This document shows positions 8,269 through 16,530 of a stretch of DNA of 20,029 bases, piece after piece. How positions within the stretch are numbered: position 1 is the first letter of the stretch; the number at the start of each line of letters is the position of its first letter. The position numbers and the translations under genes are program-made. This stretch comes from Pseudomonadota bacterium. GTDB lineage: Bacteria; SAR324; XYD2-FULL-50-16; JAHJRI01. The stretch covers positions 1 through 20,029 of the forward strand of contig JAKSDL010000377.1 of the NCBI GenBank assembly GCA_022360105.1, read 5' to 3'. Under the pieces are notes generated by a model, which saw nothing but the letters and a program-made list of their open reading frames with translations, did no database searches and had not been told where the DNA came from.

Positions 8269-10281
8269 ATGACTAGCCAAAGAAAAACCATCTGCCCATT
8301 GGACTGCCCTGATGCCTGTGGTCTTATCGCCACTGTAGAAAATGGGAAACTAACTAAAATTGCAGGTGATCCTGATAACAAGGTTACGAAGGGTTTTATC
8401 TGCCGAAAAATGAGAAAGTACCCGGAGCATGTTGAGTCTGACCAGCGGATATTACATCCCTTGCGTAGAACCGGTGCCAAAGGATCAGGCTCTTTTGAAC
8501 GGATTAGCTGGGATGAAGCCTGGGATATTCTGGTGGACAAGCTGATCTCGATTCGAAACGAGCATGGTGGGGAAGCCCTGATGCCCTATTCTTATGCGGG
8601 AAATATGGGACATGTGGCTCAAGCTGCCGGAATGCCGTTTTTTAATAAATTTGGTGCCAGCCGACAGGGAAGAACTATCTGTTCAGCGACCGCCAAAGCG
8701 GGTTGGAAAGCTCACATGGGATCATGTCCCGGTTCTGATCCCCAAAAAGCTGCGGATGCAAGTCTTGTAGTGGTGTGGGGAATCAATGTCAAAGTCACCA
8801 ATGTTCATTTCTGGCCCATGATTCAGCAATGTCGAAAAAAAGGCGGCAAATTGCTGGTAATCGATCCTTATAAAAACATGACGGCAAAGGCAGCTGACGA
8901 GTATTATCCCGTGAAGCCGGGCGGAGATGCTGCACTGGCCCTGGGAGTCTTGAAGGTGATCATTGAAAAAGACAAGCACAACAAGAGCTTTATTGAGCAA
9001 AAGACTGAAGGTTTTGCAGATCTTAGGAATTACCTGCATGACATTACTTGGCCCCAGTTCGAGAAGGAATCCGGCATTCAAAAAAATCGAATAATAGAAC
9101 TGGCAGACTTGTTAATTGCCAATCCGCGTACCTTTGTGCGCATCGGTATCGGGCTTTCCAGAAACTCCCGGGGAGGCATGGCAGTGCGTGCGATAACCTG
9201 TCTGGGACTGGCGTTGGGGCTAATGGAAAACAAAGCGGGGGCCGGTGTATTGCTATCCAGCGGTGCCTTTCAAACCGATGATACGCTTTTGGAGCATCCA
9301 TCTTTGTCTACAAAAGAAACCCGCATTATCAACATGGTTCAGCTGGGTGATGCCCTGACTACCCTTACACCCAAGATCCATGGTTTGTTTGTATATAACA
9401 GTAATCCGCTGAGCGTGGCACCCGATTCCTCAAAAGTGAAAGAGGGTTTGGCCCGGGAAGACCTGTTTACTGTTGTTCATGAACAATTGATGACACCGAC
9501 AGCCAACTATGCAGATCTGTTACTGCCGGCAACTACCTCTTTTGAGCATAAGGATGTTTACTTTACCTATGGCTTTTTCCAGTTTGGGATCACGGAACCG
9601 GTAATTGAGAAAAGGGGAGAAGCCATTGACAACTTTACCTTGTTTCAGATCCTGGCTCGGAAGATGGGATATAAGGAACCGGCTTTTCAGGAAACCCTTG
9701 ACGAACGATTGCAGCATTATCTGTCAACCGTTGGCGGGATACCGGATACTATCGATATAAAGTCTCTTAAACCCGGTGATTACATTGAATCAATAAACAA
9801 AAACGCAGCAACTTACGAGGGTGAATACTTACCTTTTCGATTTGTTTCCGATAACCTGGCTCCTGATCAATCTGCCATACCATGCCTGGGCGATCGTATT
9901 GAAAATGATAATCCGATATTGTTAGCAGAATTTCCCTTGCAGCTGATAACGCCGCCAAATGGCGACTATTTAAACAGCACCTTCGGAGAAAGGTTTACAG
10001 AAGATCCGGGCACGCTGTTGATCCATCCGGATGATGCGGCTTTTCGAGATATTGGGGATGGTGCCATGGTCAAAGTCTACAACCGACGTGGACATATTAA
10101 TCGCAAAGCTAAGGTTACAAAAGATACCCAACCAGGATTGCTGGTGGCCGAAGGAGTCAACTGGGAGAACCCTGAAAAACAGATATTCGGAGTGAACGAA
10201 CTGACTTCTCAGGCTACTGCCGATTTGGCAGGAGGCGGAACCTTCCATGAATCACTGGTGGAGGTTTGCCTGATGCCATAA
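8269..10281 (+). CDS. Molybdopterin (bis-MGD) oxidoreductase of unknown substrate
   Basis: A 670-residue member of the DMSO-reductase/formate-dehydrogenase superfamily. An N-terminal [4Fe-4S] site has cysteines 9, 13, 17 and 45 (CX3CX3CX27C). The Mo/W-cofactor domain spans about 50-530, including VVWGINVKVTNVHFWPMI and LLVIDPYKNMTAKAADEYYPVKPGGDAALA. A C-terminal dinucleotide-binding barrel runs from about 560 to 665. Cys138 in GRTICSATAKAGW lies close to where E. coli FdhF carries its SeCys140 metal ligand; whether it ligates the metal is inference. There is no Tat signal, so it is probably cytoplasmic. I chose ATG 8269 because it sits just ahead of the Fe-S motif; the frame is open upstream to 8026, but that would run into the divergent fbp gene. 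The ribosome binding site is weak. It is probably cotranscribed with the membrane protein 45 bases downstream. Confidence 0.9.
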   Translation: MTSQRKTICPLDCPDACGLIATVENGKLTKIAGDPDNKVTKGFICRKMRKYPEHVESDQRILHPLRRTGAKGSGSFERISWDEAWDILVDKLISIRNEHGGEALMPYSYAGNMGHVAQAAGMPFFNKFGASRQGRTICSATAKAGWKAHMGSCPGSDPQKAADASLVVVWGINVKVTNVHFWPMIQQCRKKGGKLLVIDPYKNMTAKAADEYYPVKPGGDAALALGVLKVIIEKDKHNKSFIEQKTEGFADLRNYLHDITWPQFEKESGIQKNRIIELADLLIANPRTFVRIGIGLSRNSRGGMAVRAITCLGLALGLMENKAGAGVLLSSGAFQTDDTLLEHPSLSTKETRIINMVQLGDALTTLTPKIHGLFVYNSNPLSVAPDSSKVKEGLAREDLFTVVHEQLMTPTANYADLLLPATTSFEHKDVYFTYGFFQFGITEPVIEKRGEAIDNFTLFQILARKMGYKEPAFQETLDERLQHYLSTVGGIPDTIDIKSLKPGDYIESINKNAATYEGEYLPFRFVSDNLAPDQSAIPCLGDRIENDNPILLAEFPLQLITPPNGDYLNSTFGERFTEDPGTLLIHPDDAAFRDIGDGAMVKVYNRRGHINRKAKVTKDTQPGLLVAEGVNWENPEKQIFGVNELTSQATADLAGGGTFHESLVEVCLMP

Positions 10282-10326
10282 ATAACTTAATGGGCAAATC
10301 ATAACAATTTATAAGGGGAGGAAAAT

Positions 10327-10980
10327 ATGACTGAAGCTTCACAACGGGCTCTGGACGGACTGAGAGACCTGACAATGATCAAATGGTATGTAATACCGTT
10401 ATTAGCCATTGTGTTCTATATCTATGTTATCGAGATTAAAAAAGCCCGGCAAAGCGGCAACTGGGACGCAGTCTTTGCCGGTGCAACCATATTCGGCATG
10501 GATTTCATTAATGAAACCTGGAACGGATTGGTGTTTCACTTTACCCAAAGGTCGGCCTTCTGGACGACACCAGGGGATACGGGGCTGAGAACGATGATGG
10601 GGTGGAACATCGAAATCATGTTTATGTTTTCCATTTTGGGGATTATCTATTATCACTCACTGCTGGACCATAAGGAACAAAAGATTTTGGGTATTCCCAA
10701 TCGCTGGGCAATTGGTATTGGCTATGCCGCTTTCTGTGTTTTTGTGGAGATCTTATTGAACATGGGCGGACACCTGGTTTGGGAATATCCCTTCTGGTAT
10801 CGCTCCTTTGGAGGAGTTTGGCTGATTTTCTTTTTTGGTTACTTTCACTTTTTTGTGGCAGCCCTGCTGGTTATCGGTCTGAAGACCATGAAGAATAAAA
10901 TCAAGGCGGTCAGCGTTATCTGGGCGATTCCTATTGTGGTGAATTGTATTACCTTTGGGTTTTTAGGATACGTTTATTAG
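10327..10980 (+). CDS. Unrecognised six-helix membrane protein linked to the Mo oxidoreductase
   Basis: I do not recognise this 217-residue protein. It has about six membrane segments (roughly 20-37, 48-70, 93-112, 127-147, 162-184, 194-216) and no signal peptide. Polar residues occur in or next to the helices: Asp59, Glu63 and His71 (GMDFINETWNGLVFH), Glu96, His110, Glu141, His149 and His174. These could bind haem, metal or protons, but no known haem pattern is evident. The start has a strong AAGGGGAGG site (10313-10321), and only 45 bases separate it from the molybdopterin oxidoreductase stop, so an operon is likely. A role as quinone-linked anchor or transporter for that enzyme would be inference. 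Confidence 0.75.
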   Translation: MTEASQRALDGLRDLTMIKWYVIPLLAIVFYIYVIEIKKARQSGNWDAVFAGATIFGMDFINETWNGLVFHFTQRSAFWTTPGDTGLRTMMGWNIEIMFMFSILGIIYYHSLLDHKEQKILGIPNRWAIGIGYAAFCVFVEILLNMGGHLVWEYPFWYRSFGGVWLIFFFGYFHFFVAALLVIGLKTMKNKIKAVSVIWAIPIVVNCITFGFLGYVY

Positions 10981-11565
10981 AGCATTTAAAATTTCGGATT
11001 TCAGATCTAAGATTTTCTACACGGATCACCTTATTTTAACATGTTGAGTAGATGCTCCCTAAGAGCATCTCATAAAAGCATAGGGTCTAGCGTAGCGAAA
11101 CCCTACGTAGAGGTCTGCGTGTATGAAACACTCTTTCAGAGTGCAAATCGGATGTTTGATTCTTCCCAGGGTTGACACCCTGGGCTATTATGAAATCCCC
11201 TTTCAGGGGAACATCGATCAATCAAAGTAAATCCAAATCAACCAGCGCTTATGGGACTTGATCCGGCATCCAAGACCAGTTAATCAATGTCGCCTGTTTG
11301 GATTCCGGGTTATGAGATGCGAAACTTGCAGACCGAATCGTTTTTGACGGGGCTGGAAACTTACTCACCGCGCTAAATCCGTGACGTTGGTGTGCGATGC
11401 GGAGGTTGGTAAACATTGTTTTGGAAGTTCAGGTTGAAGATCGCGAAAAATAGTGGGAACGAAGCCGGTTCTTGATCATTGCTATTCTTAAAGAATCACC
11501 TTAAATTCAATAGATTGAGGTAATTCATCTAATTAAGCTTAAACCGGCATTGTATTTTTCAGAAC
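10981..11565. other. 585-base intergenic region rich in hairpins
   Basis: No gene is apparent. The left half (11051-11209) is a run of five short palindromes described separately. The right half (about 11215-11565) has no open frame with a credible product and no clear promoter, although a promoter for the downstream MFS gene is expected there. Confidence 0.55.
11051..11209. repeat. Cluster of five consecutive short palindromes
   Basis: Hairpins by eye: GATGCTC/GAGCATC (11051-11069, loop 5), TAGGGT/ACCCTA (11081-11105), CACTCT/AGAGTG (11129-11143, loop TTC), CCCAGGGT/ACCCTGGG (11165-11184, loop TGAC) and CCCCT/AGGGG (11197-11209, loop TTC). All arms are exact. The first may help end the upstream operon. 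The whole looks like a composite dispersed element (REP/BIME-like) rather than a regulatory leader, because no aptamer-like consensus is seen. Confidence 0.7.
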
Positions 11566-12747
11566 ATGACTCCCGTCCAACTCGGAATCCGCATTGTTAT
11601 CGTCACCTTGAGCCGTTTGCTATTGAATACGGCTAAACGATTTATTTACACCTTTGCCCCCGCTCTTAGCAGATTTTTGGGGGTCCCCTTAACTTCAATT
11701 ACATCGCTCATCGCAATCAACCAGGGGATTTCTGTTCTTGGAATAATGTTCGCTCCTCTTGGTGACCGGTTTGGATACAAACTTCTGATGCTGGGAGGAT
11801 TAGCTTCGCTAACGGCGGGTCTGTTTGCAGCCGGGATTTTACCGGTTTATGCGACTCTTGTTTTTACGGTGATTGTCGCCGGACTGGGTAAAACTATATT
11901 CGATCCTGCCATCCAGGCATATGTCGGGATCAGGGTACCTTTTGAAAGAAGAGGTCTGGTGATAGGTATTCTGGAACTTGCCTGGGCAGGCAGCACCATT
12001 GTTGGAATCCCTTTGGCCGGTCTTCTGATCGACAAGGCTGGCTGGCAATATACATTTATCTTTTTTGGAGCGTTATCTCTGTTGTGTTTTATCCTGATTC
12101 TGGTGATCGTTCCCTGGGATAAGGGAATCAACAGTCAAGGTACTTCCCAGGTAAAAATGCTTCAACTTTGGAAAAACCTCCTTAAAAACAGGGCTGCCCT
12201 GGGAGCGCTGATTTTTTCCTTTTTTATCAGCATCGCCAACGATAACATTTTTGTGATTTATGCTTCCTGGCTGGAGAGCTCCTTTGCCTTAAGCATTGTC
12301 GCCCTGGGTATTGGTACGAGCGTTATCGGTTTTTCCGAAATTGTCGGAGAAATGGGAACCGCTCTTTTTGCAGACAGGATAGGGCTTAAAAAAGCAGTTA
12401 TCGCCGGTGCTATTGGATCGATCATCAGTTTTATCCTGCTGCCCTTTTTTGACGGCAGTTTGTTTTCGGCATTGATTGCCCTGTTTTTCATCTTTTTGAC
12501 GTTTGAATTTACCGTTGTCTGCACCATAAGCCTGGGTACGGAACTGAGCCTTGATTCAAGGGCAACCATGATGTCAGGGATATTCGCTTTGGCCGGTATT
12601 GGAAGAATGATTGGAGCTGTTATAGGCGGACCTATATGGATAAATGGCGGATTGTGGGCTACCGGACTGGTATCGGCCGGATGTACTTTTCTGGGGTTGA
12701 TCGGCCTGGTTTGGGGGCTGAAAGGGTGGAAGGCTTCTACATTGTAG
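11566..12747 (+). CDS. MFS transporter (12-helix, DHA1-like)
   Basis: A 393-residue protein with about twelve membrane helices in two halves joined by a short hydrophilic loop (about 184-205, WDKGINSQGTSQVKMLQLWK). The MFS motif A-like GDRFGYK lies after helix 2 (66-72), with a second-half counterpart GTALFADRIGLKKA (about 263-276). The long helix-5 region, ILELAWAGSTIVGIPLAGLLIDKAGW, resembles drug/metabolite exporters. Substrate unknown. The start at 11566 has only a weak ribosome binding site. It is monocistronic and convergent with the AotO-like gene. Confidence 0.85.
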   Translation: MTPVQLGIRIVIVTLSRLLLNTAKRFIYTFAPALSRFLGVPLTSITSLIAINQGISVLGIMFAPLGDRFGYKLLMLGGLASLTAGLFAAGILPVYATLVFTVIVAGLGKTIFDPAIQAYVGIRVPFERRGLVIGILELAWAGSTIVGIPLAGLLIDKAGWQYTFIFFGALSLLCFILILVIVPWDKGINSQGTSQVKMLQLWKNLLKNRAALGALIFSFFISIANDNIFVIYASWLESSFALSIVALGIGTSVIGFSEIVGEMGTALFADRIGLKKAVIAGAIGSIISFILLPFFDGSLFSALIALFFIFLTFEFTVVCTISLGTELSLDSRATMMSGIFALAGIGRMIGAVIGGPIWINGGLWATGLVSAGCTFLGLIGLVWGLKGWKASTL

Positions 12748-12853
12748 ATTTTGGATCGTAGATTTAAGATTTATTTTGGAATTTTAAAAATGTAAAATTG
12801 AAGAGTCTGAACTCTGAGCCTTACACAATGGTTGACAGATTGTTGGTCTAGTT

Positions 12854-12876
12854 GATGGGCAACGAAGTTGCCCATC
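12854..12876. repeat. REP-like palindrome, copy 3
   Basis: GATGGGCAAC (12854-12863), loop GAA, GTTGCCCATC (12867-12876). The arms are identical to the two copies near 6914 and 6987. It is followed directly by a second small hairpin, CCTGCAA/TTGCAGG (12876-12891). Again it sits between convergent genes, here the MFS transporter and the AotO-like gene. Confidence 0.85.
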
Positions 12877-12892
12877 CTGCAATTTTGCAGGG

Positions 12893-14041
12893 CTATCTTG
12901 CTGTTAAGAGGTGATCACCTTTGTCTTTGAGTGGTTTTTTTCCTGCGATTTTGGCGATCAACCGGTTGGGTTTGGCGTAGCGATCGGGTATTTTTGTAAA
13001 CAGAATCCCATCTGCCTTGCATTTGACTTTTTTCACTCTTTCAGCGGAGTTTTTGGCAATGGGGTTGACGATTTCCGCGATCACATCCCCTTTTTTAACA
13101 GATTCACCAATCTGTTTGGTGAAGATCACCACTCCGGCTGTGGGAGTTTTGACATGTTCCACTCCGGCTAATGGTGTGGCTGCTCTTGGAACTCTTGGCA
13201 GTACCGGGGCTTTGCCTTTGATATACCCTCGCCGTACCAGAAAATGGTAAATGTTCTTGGCGTCCCTGCTTCCGTTTTCATGGCTGACATCCCTGCCGCC
13301 GCGCAGCTCAACAGTAGCGGAAAGACATCCGTTGGGGATGGGATAGTCGGGAAACCTTTCTGCCAGTTCCCACCAGATTTTGCTGCAGGCTTCATCAAAC
13401 GGATCCCCACCGGATTTTTTTGCCAGCAGGGTAACCTTTGAACCCATTTGAGCGACCAGGTCCGATGCATCAGGCCATAACGGTGTTCCCATGTAAATAT
13501 GAAGACAGGCTTCATAATCGCAATGCAGGTCCAGGCAGATGTCAGCGTCCATAGCCAGTGAGAGGAGTGTTTTTTTAAGGAAATCTCCTTCATCGGTGGT
13601 CTCAATCTTGTCCAGACAGGCTAGTTGGGCTTTGCGGATTATTTCCAGGTTTCTTTTTGGGGATTGCTGCAGTTTGATTTTGACCTTGGAAGCCACTTCA
13701 TCTGTAAGGTCCGGGTAAGCGCGATTAAAATTAACACCGTTGAATTGTTCAAACCTGCCTTGAATACGATTGTTTTCCCACTGGCTAAGTCCAATCGGAT
13801 TGGCCACCGGAACCAGCACAATCTGTTGGTTTATTTTACCTGCTTTGTCTGCCTGATCCAGTAATTTAAGCAGATAATGCATGACAACAAATCCGGGTGG
13901 TTCATCAGCATGCAATCCGGCCTGGATGTATACTTTTTGGCTTGAGCTGGGTTTTCCGTAGCCAATCACCGTTATTTTCCGGTCATTGCCGAGCGATGAG
14001 GAAGGAATGGATATCTCTCTTATTCTTTTGGTCTTTAGCAT
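12893..14041 (-). CDS. M14-family AstE/AspA-like hydrolase, AotO type
   Basis: A 382-residue zinc hydrolase of the succinylglutamate desuccinylase/aspartoacylase group. Zinc ligands are visible: His44 and Glu47 in GLHADEPPG (42-50) and His173 in DLHCD (171-175). The catalytic glutamate is probably Glu245 in ATVELRGG (242-249), and NFNRAYP (104-110) matches the substrate-binding NRxFP-like element. The C-terminal 100 residues form a beta-rich, lipoyl-like barrel. It follows two amino-acid permease genes after a 74-base gap, as AotO does in the Pseudomonas arginine/ornithine transport cluster. It probably deacylates an imported N-acyl amino acid or related compound, but the true substrate is not established. 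The ribosome binding site is weak. Confidence 0.85.
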   Translation of the reverse strand: MLKTKRIREISIPSSSLGNDRKITVIGYGKPSSSQKVYIQAGLHADEPPGFVVMHYLLKLLDQADKAGKINQQIVLVPVANPIGLSQWENNRIQGRFEQFNGVNFNRAYPDLTDEVASKVKIKLQQSPKRNLEIIRKAQLACLDKIETTDEGDFLKKTLLSLAMDADICLDLHCDYEACLHIYMGTPLWPDASDLVAQMGSKVTLLAKKSGGDPFDEACSKIWWELAERFPDYPIPNGCLSATVELRGGRDVSHENGSRDAKNIYHFLVRRGYIKGKAPVLPRVPRAATPLAGVEHVKTPTAGVVIFTKQIGESVKKGDVIAEIVNPIAKNSAERVKKVKCKADGILFTKIPDRYAKPNRLIAKIAGKKPLKDKGDHLLTAR

Positions 14042-14115
14042 CTTGATGAGACTTGATTAGTCAAACAAATACAAAATTTACTGAAGCTTTTTTACTCCTT
14101 TTGAAACTTCGGACC

Positions 14116-14877
14116 CTAATCGGCCCGCTGCAAATGAGCATAAATCCTTTTCTCGACCTTTTTGAAACTCCACACTATGGTGAATGTGATGGCCAGGTAA
14201 AACACACCAGCTGTGATGTAAGCTTCATAAGGAGCGTAAAATCTGGCGTTTATTATTCCTCCTGCCCCGGTAATGTCCAGCAGCGTTATCACGCTTGCAA
14301 GAGCACTACCGTGCAGCATGAAAATGACTTCGTTGCCGTAAGCCGGAAAAGCTCTTCTAAGTGCACTGGGAAGTATAATACGCCTCAATCTTTTGAGGTA
14401 TGACATGCCAACTGATTTTGCAGCTTCAATTTCTCCAAAAGGGGTCGAATCAAGTGCACCCCGAATTATTTCGACTGTATAAGCACAGGTATTCAATGTG
14501 AATGCGAATAAAGCACAAAAATAAGCTTCTTTAAAAAATGCCCACAGTATCGTTTCCTTAAGCCAGTCAAACTGCCCTAAACCATAATAAATGATATACA
14601 TTTGGACAATTAACGGAGTGCCTCTGAATACATAAACAAAGAAACGTATCGGTGAGTTTATTAAAACATTTTTGGAGGTTCTAAGAACAGCCAGTGGTAT
14701 CGCAAAAAGAAGTCCTACCAATAGCGAAATTCCTGTTAGTTGGATGGTAAGAAAAAAACCATCAACATAGTAGGCAAGGCCACAATTTGATTGCTTGCAA
14801 AAATCGATGAAGCCATCTGATTGGCTACAATCCAGGATGCACTGCAGGCAGTTGTCGAATATAATTGAAAAATCCAT
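14116..14877 (-). CDS. Basic amino acid ABC transporter permease (HisM/AotM type)
   Basis: A 253-residue inner-membrane permease with five or six helices. It has the cytoplasmic EAA loop for ATPase contact (about 150-170, EIEAAKSVGMSYLKRLRRIILP) and the family stretch FVYVFRGTPLIVQMYIIYYGLGQFDW. The chosen start, ATG 14877, lies two bases after the stop of the preceding permease and has a strong GGAGAAAGGAGAG site within that gene's end. An upstream in-frame start at 14967 would overlap the neighbour by 88 bases and is not needed. The N-terminus is odd: five cysteines (10, 13, 17, 27, 32) lie before the first helix. It pairs with the other permease to form the membrane channel. Confidence 0.92.
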   Translation of the reverse strand: MDFSIIFDNCLQCILDCSQSDGFIDFCKQSNCGLAYYVDGFFLTIQLTGISLLVGLLFAIPLAVLRTSKNVLINSPIRFFVYVFRGTPLIVQMYIIYYGLGQFDWLKETILWAFFKEAYFCALFAFTLNTCAYTVEIIRGALDSTPFGEIEAAKSVGMSYLKRLRRIILPSALRRAFPAYGNEVIFMLHGSALASVITLLDITGAGGIINARFYAPYEAYITAGVFYLAITFTIVWSFKKVEKRIYAHLQRAD

Positions 14878-14879
14878 GC

Positions 14880-15569
14880 TTACACTCTCCTTTCTCCAAG
14901 ACTGTATCTTCTTTCTGCCCAAGCCAGTATATAAGAAGAAACAGTCGTAAAGATCAGGTAATTGCAAGCAACAAGTATATAAAAAGTAAACGGCTGCCTT
15001 GTCGCTTTCGCTGCTAAATCTGCCTTTCTTACCATATCATCCAAACCGATAATCGAAACGATTGCCGTGGCTTTTATCATTACCAGCCAGTTGTTGCCGA
15101 AACTGGGAAGGGCATAGCGAATCATTTGTGGTAAAAGGATCCTGTAAAAGATTTGAAACCTGCTCATTCCATAGCTTGCACCAGCTTCCAGTTGTCCTTT
15201 ACTCACAGCCATTATCGCTCCGCGAAAAGTCTCAGCCATATAGGCGCCAAAGATAAAGCCAATCGTAGCAACACCAGCTACGAATGGATTAATATCAATA
15301 TATTCTTCATAACCCAGGGAGTAGGCCAGGTTGTTTACAAGCATTTGTCCGCCATAGAAAATTAACAGCATGAGCACCAGGTCTGGAATTCCCCGAATAA
15401 TGGTGGTGTAGGTCAGCGTTACAAATCTTAGGGGTCTGGAATTTGAGAGTTTTCCCAATGCTGCCAGCATACCGAGGATAACAGCTACGAGCAATGAACT
15501 TAACGCAAGGTTCAGCGTCATCCAAGTGCCTTCCATGATGCTGTCGAAATAACCGTATAGCGTGAACAT
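14880..15569 (-). CDS. Basic amino acid ABC transporter permease (HisQ/AotQ type)
   Basis: A 229-residue permease very like HisQ. It contains the RGIPDLVLMLLIFYG segment (59-73), the GFIFGAYMAETFRGA block, and an EAA loop (128-147, EAGASYGMSRFQIFYRILLP). It ends in ERRYSLGERRV, like the HisQ tail. ATG 15569 gives an N-terminus MFTLYGYF that aligns with HisQ. A TTG at 15581 would add four residues but lies almost on the preceding terminator hairpin. It forms the heterodimeric channel with the HisM-type permease encoded two bases downstream. Confidence 0.93.
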   Translation of the reverse strand: MFTLYGYFDSIMEGTWMTLNLALSSLLVAVILGMLAALGKLSNSRPLRFVTLTYTTIIRGIPDLVLMLLIFYGGQMLVNNLAYSLGYEEYIDINPFVAGVATIGFIFGAYMAETFRGAIMAVSKGQLEAGASYGMSRFQIFYRILLPQMIRYALPSFGNNWLVMIKATAIVSIIGLDDMVRKADLAAKATRQPFTFYILVACNYLIFTTVSSYILAWAERRYSLGERRV

Positions 15570-15583
15570 AAATTTTCTCAATT

Positions 15584-15613
15584 AAAAAGGGCCGGTGTTT
15601 TGGCCGGCCCTTT
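15584..15613 (-). terminator. Intercistronic intrinsic terminator after the binding-protein gene
   Basis: Read on the minus strand, AAAGGGCCGG (15613-15604), an 8-base loop and CCGGCCCTTT (15595-15586) form a GC-rich 10-bp stem that runs into a short T-run (15588-15584). It lies between the binding-protein stop and the permease start. This position usually gives partial termination or 3'-end protection, so more binding protein than permease is made. Confidence 0.75.
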
Positions 15614-15658
15614 AGTTTTTCTGAAATTGAGTAATTTCAAGATTGTTTGGAGATGATC

Positions 15659-16435
15659 TTATTCTCCATAGACATCAATATCAAAGTACTTATCTTGGAT
15701 TTTTTTGTAAGTTCCGTTGGCACGGATTCCAGCGATAGCCTTGTTAAACATTTCAACCAAATCCTTGTTGCTTTTATGGATGGCAATCCCGGCACCACTT
15801 CCAAACCACTTTGGATCATCATAAGAAGGTCCTATAAACTGAAACTTTTCGTTTCCCTTCAGTTTCAAAAATCCGTCTGAGATTGACAAAGCATCAGCAA
15901 ACAGCAAATCGATGCGGCCGGATTTTATATCCAAATACACTTCATCCTGGGAACCATAGCGAACGATTTCAGCATTTTTACCCCAGAAATTGGATGCGTA
16001 TCGATCTTGGATGGTTTCTCTTTGGACACCGATCTTCAATTTTCCAATTTTACCCATGATGACGCGGGTAACAAAGTCTTCAGAACCAGCCAGTCTGGTT
16101 GGTGAATTCATATATTTGTTTGTAAAAGCGACTTTTTTCTTTCTTTCTTCCGTAATCGACATTTGAGCAATACTGGCATCATATTTTCTTGCGAGCAAGC
16201 CGGGTATGGTCCCTTCCCATGCTTGTGCCTGCCAGGTACATTTAACTTTTAGATAGTCACATAACGCATTACCGATATCGATATCAAATCCAACCAATTT
16301 ACCGTTTTTATCCACTGAGTTAAACGGTGGGAATGCGCCTTCAGAAGACATCCTGACTGTTTTCCAGTTTTTGGCATAAGCTGTTCCTGTTAGAGCAAAC
16401 GCTAGTGCAATAAGGATTAAACTGATCCTTTTCAT
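15659..16435 (-). CDS. Periplasmic basic amino acid-binding protein (LAO/HisJ/AotJ type)
   Basis: A 258-residue solute-binding protein with a signal peptide (residues 1-21, cleavage after AYA). Ligand-lobe motifs match the lysine/arginine/ornithine and histidine binders: FPPFNSVDKNGKLVGFDIDIGNALCDYLKVKCTW (35-68), DASIAQMSITEERKKKVAFT, DLLFADALSISDGFL and GPSYDDPKWFGSGAGIAI. It has a strong AAGGAGAGAG ribosome binding site. It delivers substrate to the HisQ/HisM-type permease pair encoded downstream. Arginine or ornithine is the likely ligand from the AotO linkage, but histidine and lysine remain possible. Confidence 0.92.
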   Translation of the reverse strand: MKRISLILIALAFALTGTAYAKNWKTVRMSSEGAFPPFNSVDKNGKLVGFDIDIGNALCDYLKVKCTWQAQAWEGTIPGLLARKYDASIAQMSITEERKKKVAFTNKYMNSPTRLAGSEDFVTRVIMGKIGKLKIGVQRETIQDRYASNFWGKNAEIVRYGSQDEVYLDIKSGRIDLLFADALSISDGFLKLKGNEKFQFIGPSYDDPKWFGSGAGIAIHKSNKDLVEMFNKAIAGIRANGTYKKIQDKYFDIDVYGE

Positions 16436-16530
16436 GACTCTCTCCTTAAAATAGGGGGTTAAACTTCAAACCTACATCTGATTTTGATTAATATACCAAC
16501 CGAGAAATCAATCAGTTTCTATTAAAGTAA

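Noticed and set aside
11051..11209. Hairpin cluster as a CRISPR array or riboswitch
   Set aside because: The palindromes differ in sequence with irregular spacing, so there is no direct-repeat/spacer pattern, and no known aptamer consensus is seen.
12739..12800. Short AT-rich near-repeats (TGTAGATTTTGGAT / CGTAGATTTAAGAT), with a similar tract near 10990-11020
   Set aside because: The repetition is brief, imperfect and of low complexity; it may be a dispersed element but cannot be supported from this window.
14878..14967. Longer start (14967) for the HisM-type permease
   Set aside because: It would overlap the upstream permease by 88 bases; the ATG at 14877 has a strong ribosome binding site and sits two bases after the preceding stop.
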